Below, piece after piece: positions 31,696 through 39,740 of a stretch of 64,000 nucleotides of DNA. Within the stretch, counting starts at the first letter, position 1. The number at the start of each line of letters is the position of its first letter. A model generated the notes under the pieces. The model ran no database searches, had not been told where the DNA came from, and saw only the letters and a program-made list of their open reading frames with translations. This DNA comes from Aspidiotus rigidus (lineage: Eukaryota > Arthropoda > Insecta > Hemiptera > Diaspididae): the NCBI GenBank assembly GCA_035079385.1, contig JAVHKY010000024.1, positions 9,424,001 through 9,488,000 of the forward strand, given 5' to 3'. Both the position numbers and the translations under genes were made by a program.

Positions 31696-32110
31696 TATTT
31701 AATTAATAACTTCACTTGAATTTTTATCTTCTTATCTTTCTATTTTCATACCATGTTATACCATTAAGTTTTAATAACTTTGTAGTTTCAAAGATAAATA
31801 AATAACAATTTATATTCTTTAAATGTACTTTCCGAAAAATTTATTTCATTCTTTCACAAAATTTTTGAGGGGAGGGGGTGTTTTATTGAGTAGAAGAAGA
31901 ATTCTTTTTCCATTTTTCTTCAGTTGAAGTTTGTTCATTGTAGAATGTGTAAGCTTATTCTCTCTTCCCAGTATATAATCAATTCTTCTCTCATTCTAAA
32001 TATTGAATTAGATAGTAAAACTAATTTTACCCAACTTTAGTGCTTTTTATACTATATAATTCTGAAGAAGGTAATTTTCAACTGAGGAAATTGAATTTTC
32101 TAGAAACTGA

Positions 32111-32293
32111 ATGAGTATTGTTTTAAAGTGTTTAAATTTATGGTTTGAAAATAATATTTCAGAAGAAACTTTTCTAAATTCTTCCATTTCCTTACATTAT
32201 GAAGACAATTGTTTAGAAATAAGAGAAAATAATAATGTTTTCTATAAATTGAAAAAATTAGAAATTGAAGATTTCATCAATTTAATTTTCTGA
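32111..32293 (+). CDS. small ORF of unknown function (60 aa), shared by both composite copies
   Basis: The ORF starts at ATG (MSIVLKCLNLWFENNISEET) and ends EDFINLIF then TGA. Copy A has the equivalent ORF at about 21427-21588, shortened by a small change near its end. The protein is acidic with no recognisable domain. Conservation between copies reflects recent duplication and is not by itself evidence of function. Confidence 0.25.
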   Translation: MSIVLKCLNLWFENNISEETFLNSSISLHYEDNCLEIRENNNVFYKLKKLEIEDFINLIF

Positions 32294-32440
32294 CAAAATA
32301 TTCATTATTTTGCAAGATATCTTTATGGTAAAGTTATAGCTTTTCAGTATCACTTGATCAGTCAAGAAACATTATCGAGCGAAGAAAGACGCGTAAAGAC
32401 GCGTATACGAATTGAGAAGACAATTTTTTATCTACAATAA

Positions 32441-33080
32441 CATGCCAAAAATCAAAACGTCGTTAGGAGCGTCCTTACGCCAATGGATTTCACCTTATAA
32501 TCAGGACTCTACAGTTTTCACTACCGACGGCAGAATAGTATCGTGTTTAGTTTGTGCAAAAGATATCACTTGCAAACAAAAAAGTCATGTACAGTCGCAC
32601 TGTGCTTCGGGTAAGTCTACAATGAATAAGAGGAGAGGGAGTGGATCTATGGTGACGGTTTCTCATTTGGACCTCATTTTTGTCCTCAGCATTGCACATA
32701 GCTGCTGCACGTCGGGCTTCACGTTCAAAACTTAAGCAGCCAACATTACCTGCGTTATCTTCCTCCACAATGATGGCTCAAACGACATTCAATCGCGACC
32801 TGTGCGAAGTATTTCTTGCGGCAAATATTCCCTTGCACAAGTTGAGTACTTAATGAGATCCTTCGCAATTTCCTGAAAAAGTACACGACTCATCACGTTC
32901 CTTCTGAAAGTACCGTTCGAAAGACTGAAGTCCCAAAATTGTTTGAAGAGACATTTGAGGGAGTACGAAAAAAGATAGGAGGTAACTACGTTTATATCAG
33001 CGTTGATGAAACGACGGACGCGCGCGGTAATTATGTGGCTAATCTACTGATCGGAAATTGGACTCCTCACGAGGTCAAAA
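32441..33080 (+). pseudogene. BED-finger hAT transposase N-terminal exons, copy B
   Basis: The BED exon begins at ATG 32441 (MPKIKTSLGASLRQWISPYN) and ends at a GTAAGT donor after SHCASG. The next exon begins near 32700 (AARRASRSKLKQ) and runs through NIPLHKLS, where a 4-bp insertion relative to copy A (TTAA-containing, about 32848) breaks the frame. It then continues from LRNFLKKYTTHHVPSEST to YISVDETTDARGNYVANLL at about 33050. The transposase stops there and retroelement sequence follows. It cannot encode an active enzyme. Confidence 0.65.
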
Positions 33081-33083
33081 AGT

Positions 33084-33455
33084 ATGACAGGACACATCGA
33101 TGGACCAAGTGGAGTCAAATTTCAAACGAAGATTGATAGCTGGGTCAAGAGCACGATAAGAATACATGTTCGAGAAAACCGGATGGGAATGGTTACTCTA
33201 GCTCTCTTCGGCAATCAGTTGTGGAACCTATTCGAAGAAAAAGAAATCCGAGGAATACGAAGAATGGTGCCGAAAGAGTTGCCGACAGCGTCATTCCATA
33301 TAAAGGGACGGATTGATAAAAAGAATAAAGACTTCAACGAGATGTACAGAGAATACTCGATGATAATGCCGGCAACCTATAACATATACTCACTACCTGA
33401 GCCGAGATATGAACGCCAAGTTAGATTCGAGTTCGAATACGACTCAGATAATTAG
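33084..33455 (+). pseudogene. retroelement protease-region ORF, copy 3 of 3
   Basis: It reads DSWVKSTIRIHVRENRMG, LALFGNQLWNLFEEKE, KDFNEMYREYSMIMP and RFEFEYDSDN, then TAG. It is nearly identical to 24155-24508 and homologous to 18535-18855. Directly downstream, from about 33488, the MULE fragment FHLGQAWHRKLQSLGLAKVY starts in another frame. Confidence 0.5.
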
Positions 33456-33487
33456 AAATATTGATCCGATGAAAACGAAAATACCGT

Positions 33488-33694
33488 TTTCATCTTGGGC
33501 AAGCGTGGCACCGAAAATTGCAGAGCCTCGGATTAGCGAAAGTGTACCGGAGCGCGACAGCTGAAGGCTCTTACCTACGGTCATTTTTTGGTCTTCCGTT
33601 TCTTCCACCTGATACAATTGAAGATTTCTTCCTGACAGAATTTGTTTCTCGCGAACCATCGCATGATCAGATCCACAAATTCAGTGACTACGTC
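33488..33694 (+). pseudogene. MULE transposase C-terminal fragment, truncated
   Basis: It encodes RKLQSLGLAKVYRSATAEGS through LPFLPPDTIEDFFLTEFVS to HKFSDYV, where similarity with copy A ends and unrelated sequence begins. It marks the right border of the duplicated unit. Confidence 0.65.
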
Positions 33695-34240
33695 AGTAGA
33701 GTTAAAAAAGCGGTACTGAGCCAAAAGGTGTATTGAGGTATTGCCTATCTGCCCCCTGAAGGGGCTAGGCCATTTGGTGTATGTAGAATTGCATATACGA
33801 TGATATGGCAAGGGGTTATTCTTACGCTCGGCTCGTGCCATCTATTATTTGCATTCATATCCGGTTGTTTTTGGAGAAAAATATTTACCTGCGTACTTCT
33901 GGCTTTTAAAAATATTTATAGGCTTTTGTTGAAAGATGAGGTAATGAAAAAAAAAATCCCATAACATCGCGACGCTGCGCTTTGTATACAAGGTCTTTGT
34001 AGAGAGTGACATTGAAAATCAAAGAGAACAACCTAGGCCTACTATGTTTAAAAAAATGATCGCTACCTTACGCCACCGTATGTGTTTTTTAGTCCCGCGA
34101 ACGAGTAACGTATTCATTATGCATGATAAAATATCCACGTGATTTAATGCTAAACATTACTCTTTTTGCTCGCATAAACGCACTTTGCATCTTCGTTTCA
34201 TCTTTCATTACTAGATTTTTTTTGTTGGAAAGAAAGAAAA
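33695..34240. other. non-coding stretch
   Basis: No gene is seen. It contains a short GC-rich segment (GCCCCCTGAAGGGGC, a perfect palindrome, near 33750) and AT-rich flanks. Confidence 0.5.
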
Positions 34241-34684
34241 ATGAATCCTCCGAGTTTACAATCGATCTGTTTAAATAAATTATTTGACAATGGTCTTTGT
34301 AGTAATTGTAATCACCCAGTATATATTCCATCAATTAGCGAATTTTTGGATTTATATCGAATATGCATTAAAATCTTGAATTTTTATTTGGATGAAAGAA
34401 ATGAAAACATGTTGGTGCATTATACGCTAAGAACTAGAAGCTATGTCAGATGTATTGATACGGATATATTTCGTTCCATTATTCGTAACTTATGCGGAAA
34501 TTTGGACGAAAAATTTTTTCACACATTCTACATTGTGAAAAATGTTACCATATTTTTCTGCCGATACGATATCAAAATTCTGTTGGCTCCGCGACGTTTG
34601 ACAAATAATGAATATAATGAGTTTGTTGAATTTATTTGCGGAGGAGATCGATTTTTCCAGAATTGTCTTACTAGAGTTTTGTGA
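34241..34684 (+). CDS. single-exon ORF of unknown function (147 aa)
   Basis: The ORF starts at an ATG in good context (AGAAAAATGA) and ends at TGA. The protein begins MNPPSLQSICLNKLFDNGLC, continues CNHPVYIPSISEFLDLYRIC, and has a basic, aromatic-rich middle (RTRSYVRCIDTDIFRSIIRN) and an acidic end (NNEYNEFVEFICGGDRFF). The opening PPSLQSICL recalls a SOCS-box-like helix, but the similarity is too short to rely on. Codon use is AT-rich like the surroundings. No intron, signal peptide or membrane segment is evident. It may be a genuine orphan gene or a mobile-element accessory ORF. Confidence 0.4.
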   Translation: MNPPSLQSICLNKLFDNGLCSNCNHPVYIPSISEFLDLYRICIKILNFYLDERNENMLVHYTLRTRSYVRCIDTDIFRSIIRNLCGNLDEKFFHTFYIVKNVTIFFCRYDIKILLAPRRLTNNEYNEFVEFICGGDRFFQNCLTRVL

Positions 34685-35072
34685 GGAAGGAGAGGAGTAA
34701 AACAATTAAAATGGTCCTTTTTCAGGGGCAAATCTTATTTCTCCGATCGAGTAGACGATAATATTTGTTCGTTCGCTCGTTTTTTTTTTTTTTTTTTTTT
34801 TTGTCTTGCTTCTAGTTTCAACATTTGTATATGTGTTCACTGGACACGTGCTATATTTCTGTCAACGTCTGGAAATCTTTATCGGTTAGAATCCGCTGAC
34901 ATGACATAAGATATGAGAAATAAAACGCATTTAAACCTAAAATTCTTCGAAGAAATCAACCATTGTATCATGCCTGTGATTTTTCGGTCTCAGTTCATAT
35001 TGAGCGGCTATAGTATAGTTCATTGTTCCTGCGAGAGTAGTGTTTTTTGTTTTTTTGTTTTTTTTTCCAATT
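34685..35072. other. non-coding stretch with a T-run
   Basis: A run of about 22 Ts lies near 34780-34802. The region otherwise forms the upstream sequence of the small membrane-protein gene. Confidence 0.5.
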
Positions 35073-35738
35073 ATGGAGGATCCTCCTCATCAAAGTGCGA
35101 CCACAGAACAAGTTCTATCAATGTACGTAAATTTTGCTACTTTTTAATCCTCTCTAATACGCGAAAAAGAAGAAAAAAAGTCACTGAAAAATTGATTTTT
35201 AGTTTACGAGCAAAAAAAAGAAGAAGATGTATTTTTTTGAGTTCGATATTCATTTTCTTGGTTGCTATGGCGTTTCTACTCGCCGCTATCTGTTTCATTG
35301 TTTATGTGGTGATCCTAAGTAAGTTTTTTTGTATATTTTTTTCACTTATTCGTGGAAGTAGATGAAATTTAACGCGTGCTCGGGGAATATTTTAGATTCA
35401 ACGGAAACAACGCGGGATTCGTTTACAAATTTAGCAGGGGTACAGTCTAAAAAAATTTTGATGAAGACAGATGTTCATTCGACGATAACCACGCGAGGGT
35501 TGAACGGAAATGAAGCGGAAAAACCAACAGAAAAGATTTCGGCGACGATTGTAATTTTAACAACTTCAACGTCGTCAACGACGAGGCAGACAGTAGAGCA
35601 ATCGGCGATGACGACATACCCGATTAGAATATCGACGAAAAGGGACGGTAAGTTTTTCTTTTCTCATCTCTTACTCGTAGAAGAAGTTGAAATTTAACTA
35701 ACTACAAAGATGACGACAGTTGCTCAATCGACGCGTGA
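35073..35738 (+). CDS. small single-pass membrane protein with Thr/Ser-rich ectodomain (148 aa), unknown
   Basis: Four exons join in phase: 35073-35122 (GTACGT donor), 35203-35318 (GTAAGT), 35396-35647 (GTAAGT) and 35710-35738. The total is 447 nt with ATG and TGA. The N-terminus is short and hydrophilic (MEDPPHQSATTEQVLS). A basic stop-transfer cluster (RAKKRRR) precedes one strongly hydrophobic segment (FLSSIFIFLVAMAFLLAAIC) at about residues 29-50, which predicts a type II topology (N-terminus inside). The remainder is rich in Thr and Ser (TTSTSSTTRQT) and ends in an acidic DDDSCSIDA. I do not recognise the family. Four consistent splice phases in a small gene make chance unlikely, but transcript support is lacking. 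Confidence 0.5.
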
Positions 35739-35764
35739 TCTGTTTGTAGATATATCAGAGTGAA

Positions 35765-36190
35765 ATTGTAACAAAAACGATCATTCTGCCGTACACTAAT
35801 CTACCGAAATCATTAAACCAATTCATCGCAGATGATTGGAGTCTTGGGAAATCAAAATCCGGATGGATGAACTGCGAAGCGTTTTACGAATACATACATG
35901 GGTTAGTAGGCCTACTCATTTCTTTGTCTTCAATCACTCCTTACTGATAGACCTAAATGATTTGAATATTTTCAGCTAATGACTTCTATAAGTTACATCT
36001 CAAAGCAAAGAAGATTCCACTTCCAGTTATCGTATTCCTAGATGGTCATTCGAGTCATTTGTCCCTGCCTTTGTCAGAATTTTGCGCTCAATAAGGAATT
36101 ATTCTCGTGTGCCTTCCGCCGCACGCGACGCACTTCATTTAACCCCTAGATGTAGGATTTTATGGTCCTTTTACCAACGTGATTCAATGA
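35765..36190 (+). pseudogene. pogo/DDE_1 transposase fragment, broken
   Basis: The segments ILPYTNLPKSLNQFIADDWS, SGWMNCEAFYEYI and, after a possible small intron, IPLPVIVFLDGHSSHLSLP and PPHATHFI then PLDVGFYGPF represent the second and third catalytic Asp regions of a DDE_1 transposase (FLDGHSSH, QPLDV). At least two stops interrupt it (one within CAQ-stop-GIILV, one in place of the Q or L before PLDV). It is not a copy of the intact pogo gene at 28786-30580, from which it differs widely. Confidence 0.65.
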
Positions 36191-36214
36191 GGACATTGAA
36201 AGATAATTTGACAG

Positions 36215-37336
36215 ATGAAGAAAGAGGCTTGTGTGCATATAGATTTTTCTGAAAACTTTGAGTGCAAATACAATGCTGAAGTTCAGGGGGTCCATTTTGG
36301 TGGATCGCGTGAACAAATTACTCTCCATACCGGAGTATTATACAGAAAAGGAAAGAATCCACAATCTTTTTGCACTATTTCAAAATCTCCTCGACATGAT
36401 GCGATCGCAATTTCAGCGCATCTTCATGCAGCCTTAAAAGATGAACTACATTCGATTAAAAAAATACATTTTCAAAGTGACTCGCCCAGTACCCAATACA
36501 GGAACAAAACATTGTTCTATTTAATTGGACACAAATTTTCTAAAATGTTTCCTGATATTGACGAAATAACGTGGAATTACACTGAGGCGGGGCATGGAAA
36601 AGGCGCGGCGGATGGGGTGGGAGGTACAATGAAAAGAACCGCCCATAAATTGATATCTTATGGTAAAGATATAAATAACTATGAAACTTTCTGTAAGCTT
36701 GTTATTCAAGCGATACATGGAAGAAAGACACAGGTGGTTTCTCAAGATGGTATAGAAAAACAAGATCTGCCAGAAGAGGAGAAAGCATGTTATATGTTGC
36801 CATTCAAAGGAACAATGAAAGTGCATTACCTGAAATGGGTGAAAGAAAAGCCAAATATAAGTCACTTCAAGTCACGTACTTGTTTTTGCAGTGTTGATTG
36901 TAAACATTTTGATTTGGGAATCCTTACTTATCTCTCTGCTGAAAAGAACTCCAAATCTTTTCCTTCTAAAACTAAGGATGTTGGAATTCCTACTCATTGC
37001 TCTACTGATGAAGATGAATCTGTTCGGACTGATAAGGAAGAAGCTAATGATCAACAAAGCACTATGGAATCTTCTACAAGCTACAGTCATAATGTAGAAA
37101 AAGTCTCTGTGGGTGATTTTCTTATAGTAAAATTCCTGTATCCAGAGAAAAGTGCCCTCAAAGTCAAGTATTATGTCGGAGAATTGAAGGAAGGGGGTGA
37201 AAACCCGACAGTCCAATTTTTACGGAAGTCTCGACAAGGACCAGGTTGTTTTGTATGGCCTCACGCAATCGAATTTCTGAAGAGGACATTGTTGGAAGTA
37301 TTCCAAGCCCCATGCAAGGTCGACGTGGTGTTTTGA
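36215..37336 (+). CDS. RNase H-like transposase-type ORF with tail domain (373 aa), probably a 3' exon
   Basis: The uninterrupted ORF starts MKKEACVHIDFSENFECKYN, has GVHFGGSREQITLHTGVLY, then HFQSDSPSTQYRNKTLFYL, and the hallmark YTEAGHGKGAADGVGGTMKR. This series (FSENY..., SDxPxxQYRNK, EAGHGKGxxDGxGG) defines a multi-copy invertebrate family I recall as uncharacterised transposon proteins; the acidic and His residues suit an RNase H-fold nuclease. A Cys-His segment (CFCSVDCKH) follows, then an acidic linker. The last 75 residues (KVKYYVGELKEGGENPTVQF, then CFVWPHAIEFLK) form the tail domain shared with 4425-4783 and 30330-30580. The usual N-terminal half is absent; a broken pogo piece lies upstream instead. 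Confidence 0.6.
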   Translation: MKKEACVHIDFSENFECKYNAEVQGVHFGGSREQITLHTGVLYRKGKNPQSFCTISKSPRHDAIAISAHLHAALKDELHSIKKIHFQSDSPSTQYRNKTLFYLIGHKFSKMFPDIDEITWNYTEAGHGKGAADGVGGTMKRTAHKLISYGKDINNYETFCKLVIQAIHGRKTQVVSQDGIEKQDLPEEEKACYMLPFKGTMKVHYLKWVKEKPNISHFKSRTCFCSVDCKHFDLGILTYLSAEKNSKSFPSKTKDVGIPTHCSTDEDESVRTDKEEANDQQSTMESSTSYSHNVEKVSVGDFLIVKFLYPEKSALKVKYYVGELKEGGENPTVQFLRKSRQGPGCFVWPHAIEFLKRTLLEVFQAPCKVDVVF

Positions 37337-38019
37337 AATTTAATTATGATTTTAGTCCTTATGAGAAAAGTTTATTCCAAGTCAATTCAATTTATTTTTC
37401 AAAAAATCTCATTCGCCATTTATGAAACGTGTTGTGATTCTAACATTTAAGAATTATCATTGTTTTTGTTTACCTATCTCAGGTTCATTAAAATTAAGTA
37501 TTTTGTTTGAAATAATTGTTACAATTTATTTGCAAACTGACTAAAACAAATGGGGGAGGTGGGAGTCTAGTCCGGGATGCCTCTGAATTGGTTTGGGATT
37601 AAAATAGACCAAAGAAAGTTGATAGAAACTGAGGTTCTGTCTTTAGCGTGGCCTGTTTGTCTTTAGCGTGGCATGTTTGTCTTTAGCGTGGACACGCATT
37701 TTCTTCACCCCACTCCAATGGGGTAACTACCTGAGATGGATGTTTTTTTTTTTCCAGAAAAGTAATGTGGAAGGCATTTCTTGACTAATGTGAGCAAAAA
37801 AAGGTTCAAAACCACAATTTTTCAAATTAATGTTTAGTTTTCTGTATTGTACGCCAATTCTGATAACTACTCAGATAATACTCTATTGAATCGAAAGTCT
37901 AATACAAAAAAATGTTCACAGAGAAATGAAGCAAAATAGACAAATAGGCTAATGACAAGCTATGCAAAAAACGATGATTCAAAAGCCGATCGACCTGCGA
38001 ATGATGCGAAAAACGATGA
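37337..38019. other. non-coding stretch
   Basis: No gene is seen. It is AT-rich and contains the 20-bp tandem repeat listed separately. Confidence 0.5.
37639..37692. repeat. 20-bp tandem repeat, nearly three copies
   Basis: GTCTTTAGCGTGG(C/A) recurs at 37639, 37659 and 37679. Confidence 0.9.
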
Positions 38020-38553
38020 GTGGGAAACCAATGCGAATACTACCAGTATAGCAGCAAAAGCGAGGGCGATGCGAACGACTCTTCTGAATTGTCAAATTCA
38101 AGTATAATTCAGCGGATAAAACGTGATCGAAATTTAGAACATGAGAGATGCGATCTTAATGAAAACCTTTTTATTTCAGATCAAAACTTGAATTCTCCAA
38201 ACGAGAAACGACCACGAAGAAGAAAAATCGATGTCAAGAGTCTGAAAAAGGCTTTAGCTGAGTCTGTACAAGAATATGATAAACTAGAGGACAACCTAGA
38301 CGCGGTGAAAAATGTTTTTCTTTCAAGAATTAGAAATCAGCGAAATAGACTCAAGTCCATATCAAAAGAATACGATTATAGAAAGAAAACTACAAAACAG
38401 AAGAATAGCCTCGATAAAAAAGAGGAAGCGCGAGAGGCTGCGTTGAAAAGCCTCCATGAACAACAAGGTAAAGAAGCAGAAGCCCTGCGAGCAAACGATT
38501 CGAAAACTACGAGGTCGACCAAAAAACAATTTCGAACACGAGGACGAATGTAA
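38020..38553 (+). CDS. charged, coiled-coil-like ORF of unknown origin
   Basis: The frame is open for 177 codons but has no ATG near its 5' end (it begins just after a TGA), so it is probably a partial exon. It contains a basic patch (NEKRPRRRKIDVKSLKKALA) and a long Lys/Glu-rich helix (KKTTKQKNSLDKKEEAREAA). This could be part of a retroelement gag-like protein, given the copia remnant just downstream, but no zinc knuckle or other signature supports that. Confidence 0.3.
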   Translation: MGNQCEYYQYSSKSEGDANDSSELSNSSIIQRIKRDRNLEHERCDLNENLFISDQNLNSPNEKRPRRRKIDVKSLKKALAESVQEYDKLEDNLDAVKNVFLSRIRNQRNRLKSISKEYDYRKKTTKQKNSLDKKEEAREAALKSLHEQQGKEAEALRANDSKTTRSTKKQFRTRGRM

Positions 38554-38734
38554 ACCCACTGACGCGACTATACCCATCGAAAAGTAATGATACTAACAAT
38601 TCCGCTTCTCACGAAAAAACAACACCCAAATCGACGAGTAACTGGGTGGAACAACAGAAGTCTGACTGGGTACCTGCCAGTTAAAGAATAGCCACTTCAG
38701 ATTAATCCCAAACATTAAAACATATTGTAAAATT

Positions 38735-38868
38735 ATGTTACCATTATGTACGATTGGAAGTGTCGAAAGGAAATATCATTATAAAGTGGGTCCCTACAAA
38801 TGAGCAATTAGCTGATGGATTTACAAAAGCTTTAGGGACAGCAAAATTCCAAGAATTTCGATAAAAAC
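38735..38868 (+). pseudogene. Ty1/copia RNase H C-terminal remnant
   Basis: One frame reads YHYVRLEVSKGNIIIKWV and PTNEQLADGFTKAL then GTAKFQEF before a stop. This is the conserved end of copia-type RNase H (YHxVR ... TxxQLADxFTKxL). No reverse transcriptase precedes it, so only the extreme 3' end of pol survives. An LTR may follow, but I could not define one. Confidence 0.75.
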
Positions 38869-39126
38869 TCTTATGCTGTATTAATGTATAAGTAAATATA
38901 AATAAGTGCGGTGACATTCGTTGATGTTTTAAAAGTACCCCCAATTAGAAGAAATTTGATTTCTATGACGCGACTTATTATAGCGGGTTTTCGTATTATT
39001 GCGGAATACAACAGTGCGAATTTTTAAAAATAATAAATTAGTTGTGATTCAATCAAGGAGCGATCGAGACCACAAGTGCTTTCAGCGAAGGCACATTACT
39101 AGAAGAGTCGGATCATATCATACATT

Positions 39127-39664
39127 TTGGAAGAATTGATGGTGGCCATGAGAAAGTACGCATTCTGCTTAACAGGTACCATAGGTGACAAGCCTCATGA
39201 GTTGGCTGTGGCCCTCTCAGAGGAAGCGAATGGAGTTGTGAATTTGCAGAAGGCAGAGTATTTGTGTCGAGCTGATAACAGTGGAAAATGCAAACATATT
39301 GCTGCAATATTGATTCGATTAACCAAGTTCGTTCAATTGTAACACTCAAAGTAATGAAATTTATGAAGATTTAATTTATGTGATACAAATAATTCCAGAT
39401 TATTGTGGAAAGAGATACCGGTATTCAGTGAGACTGATATTCCTGAAAAATGGGGACAAATCAGTACACAGTATACGGAAAAATAAAGGGGCCTGTCGCC
39501 TGAGTGATTTATGTCATGTACCAAATAAAAACTATCCGTTCAAACTAGAACAAGAATTACCTGCAGATATTGCCAACGAAGCTTATTTAGAAATTCTGAA
39601 TGGTTTGTTAGGACAATATGATGTTTTACATTTGCCATTTTATTTGTTTCAAAATATTGTATGA
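39127..39664 (+). pseudogene. SWIM-finger element protein remnant
   Basis: A segment reading EYLCRADNSGKCKHIAAILI is the end of a SWIM zinc finger (C-x-A-x-N-S-G-x-C-K-H). Downstream, after a possible intron, one frame gives DIPEKWGQISTQYTEK and, after a stop and a frame change near 39490, LCHVPNKNYPFKLEQELPAD to a TGA-free stretch ending at 39664. In arthropod genomes this arrangement occurs in SWIM plus YqaJ-like repeat proteins. The nuclease part is not recognisable here. Confidence 0.45.
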
Positions 39665-39740
39665 TTCGTAAATTTTGTATAATTTGTACTAGAATGGTGA
39701 AAATTCTAGGGTCTAAAGTGCAGTGTGGCAGTATCATAAT

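Larger units (their letters stand above)
31466..33694 (+). mobile_element. composite repeat unit, copy B (uninterrupted)
   Basis: This is the second copy of the unit at 20782-24769. Similarity begins at ATAATCTTTCTCGTTTTTCAC and ends within GACTACGTC at about 33694, after which the two sequences part. It lacks the 1761-bp LTR-like insertion and retains a single CTAC at that site. Differences from copy A are small: single substitutions and a few short insertions or deletions, such as GAGTACTTAATGAG against GAGTAATGAG near 32846. No inverted repeats or target duplication are visible at its borders. Confidence 0.8.

Noticed and set aside
34241..34300. SOCS-box assignment for the 34.2-kb ORF
   Set aside because: Only about nine residues fit and the rest of the box is absent.
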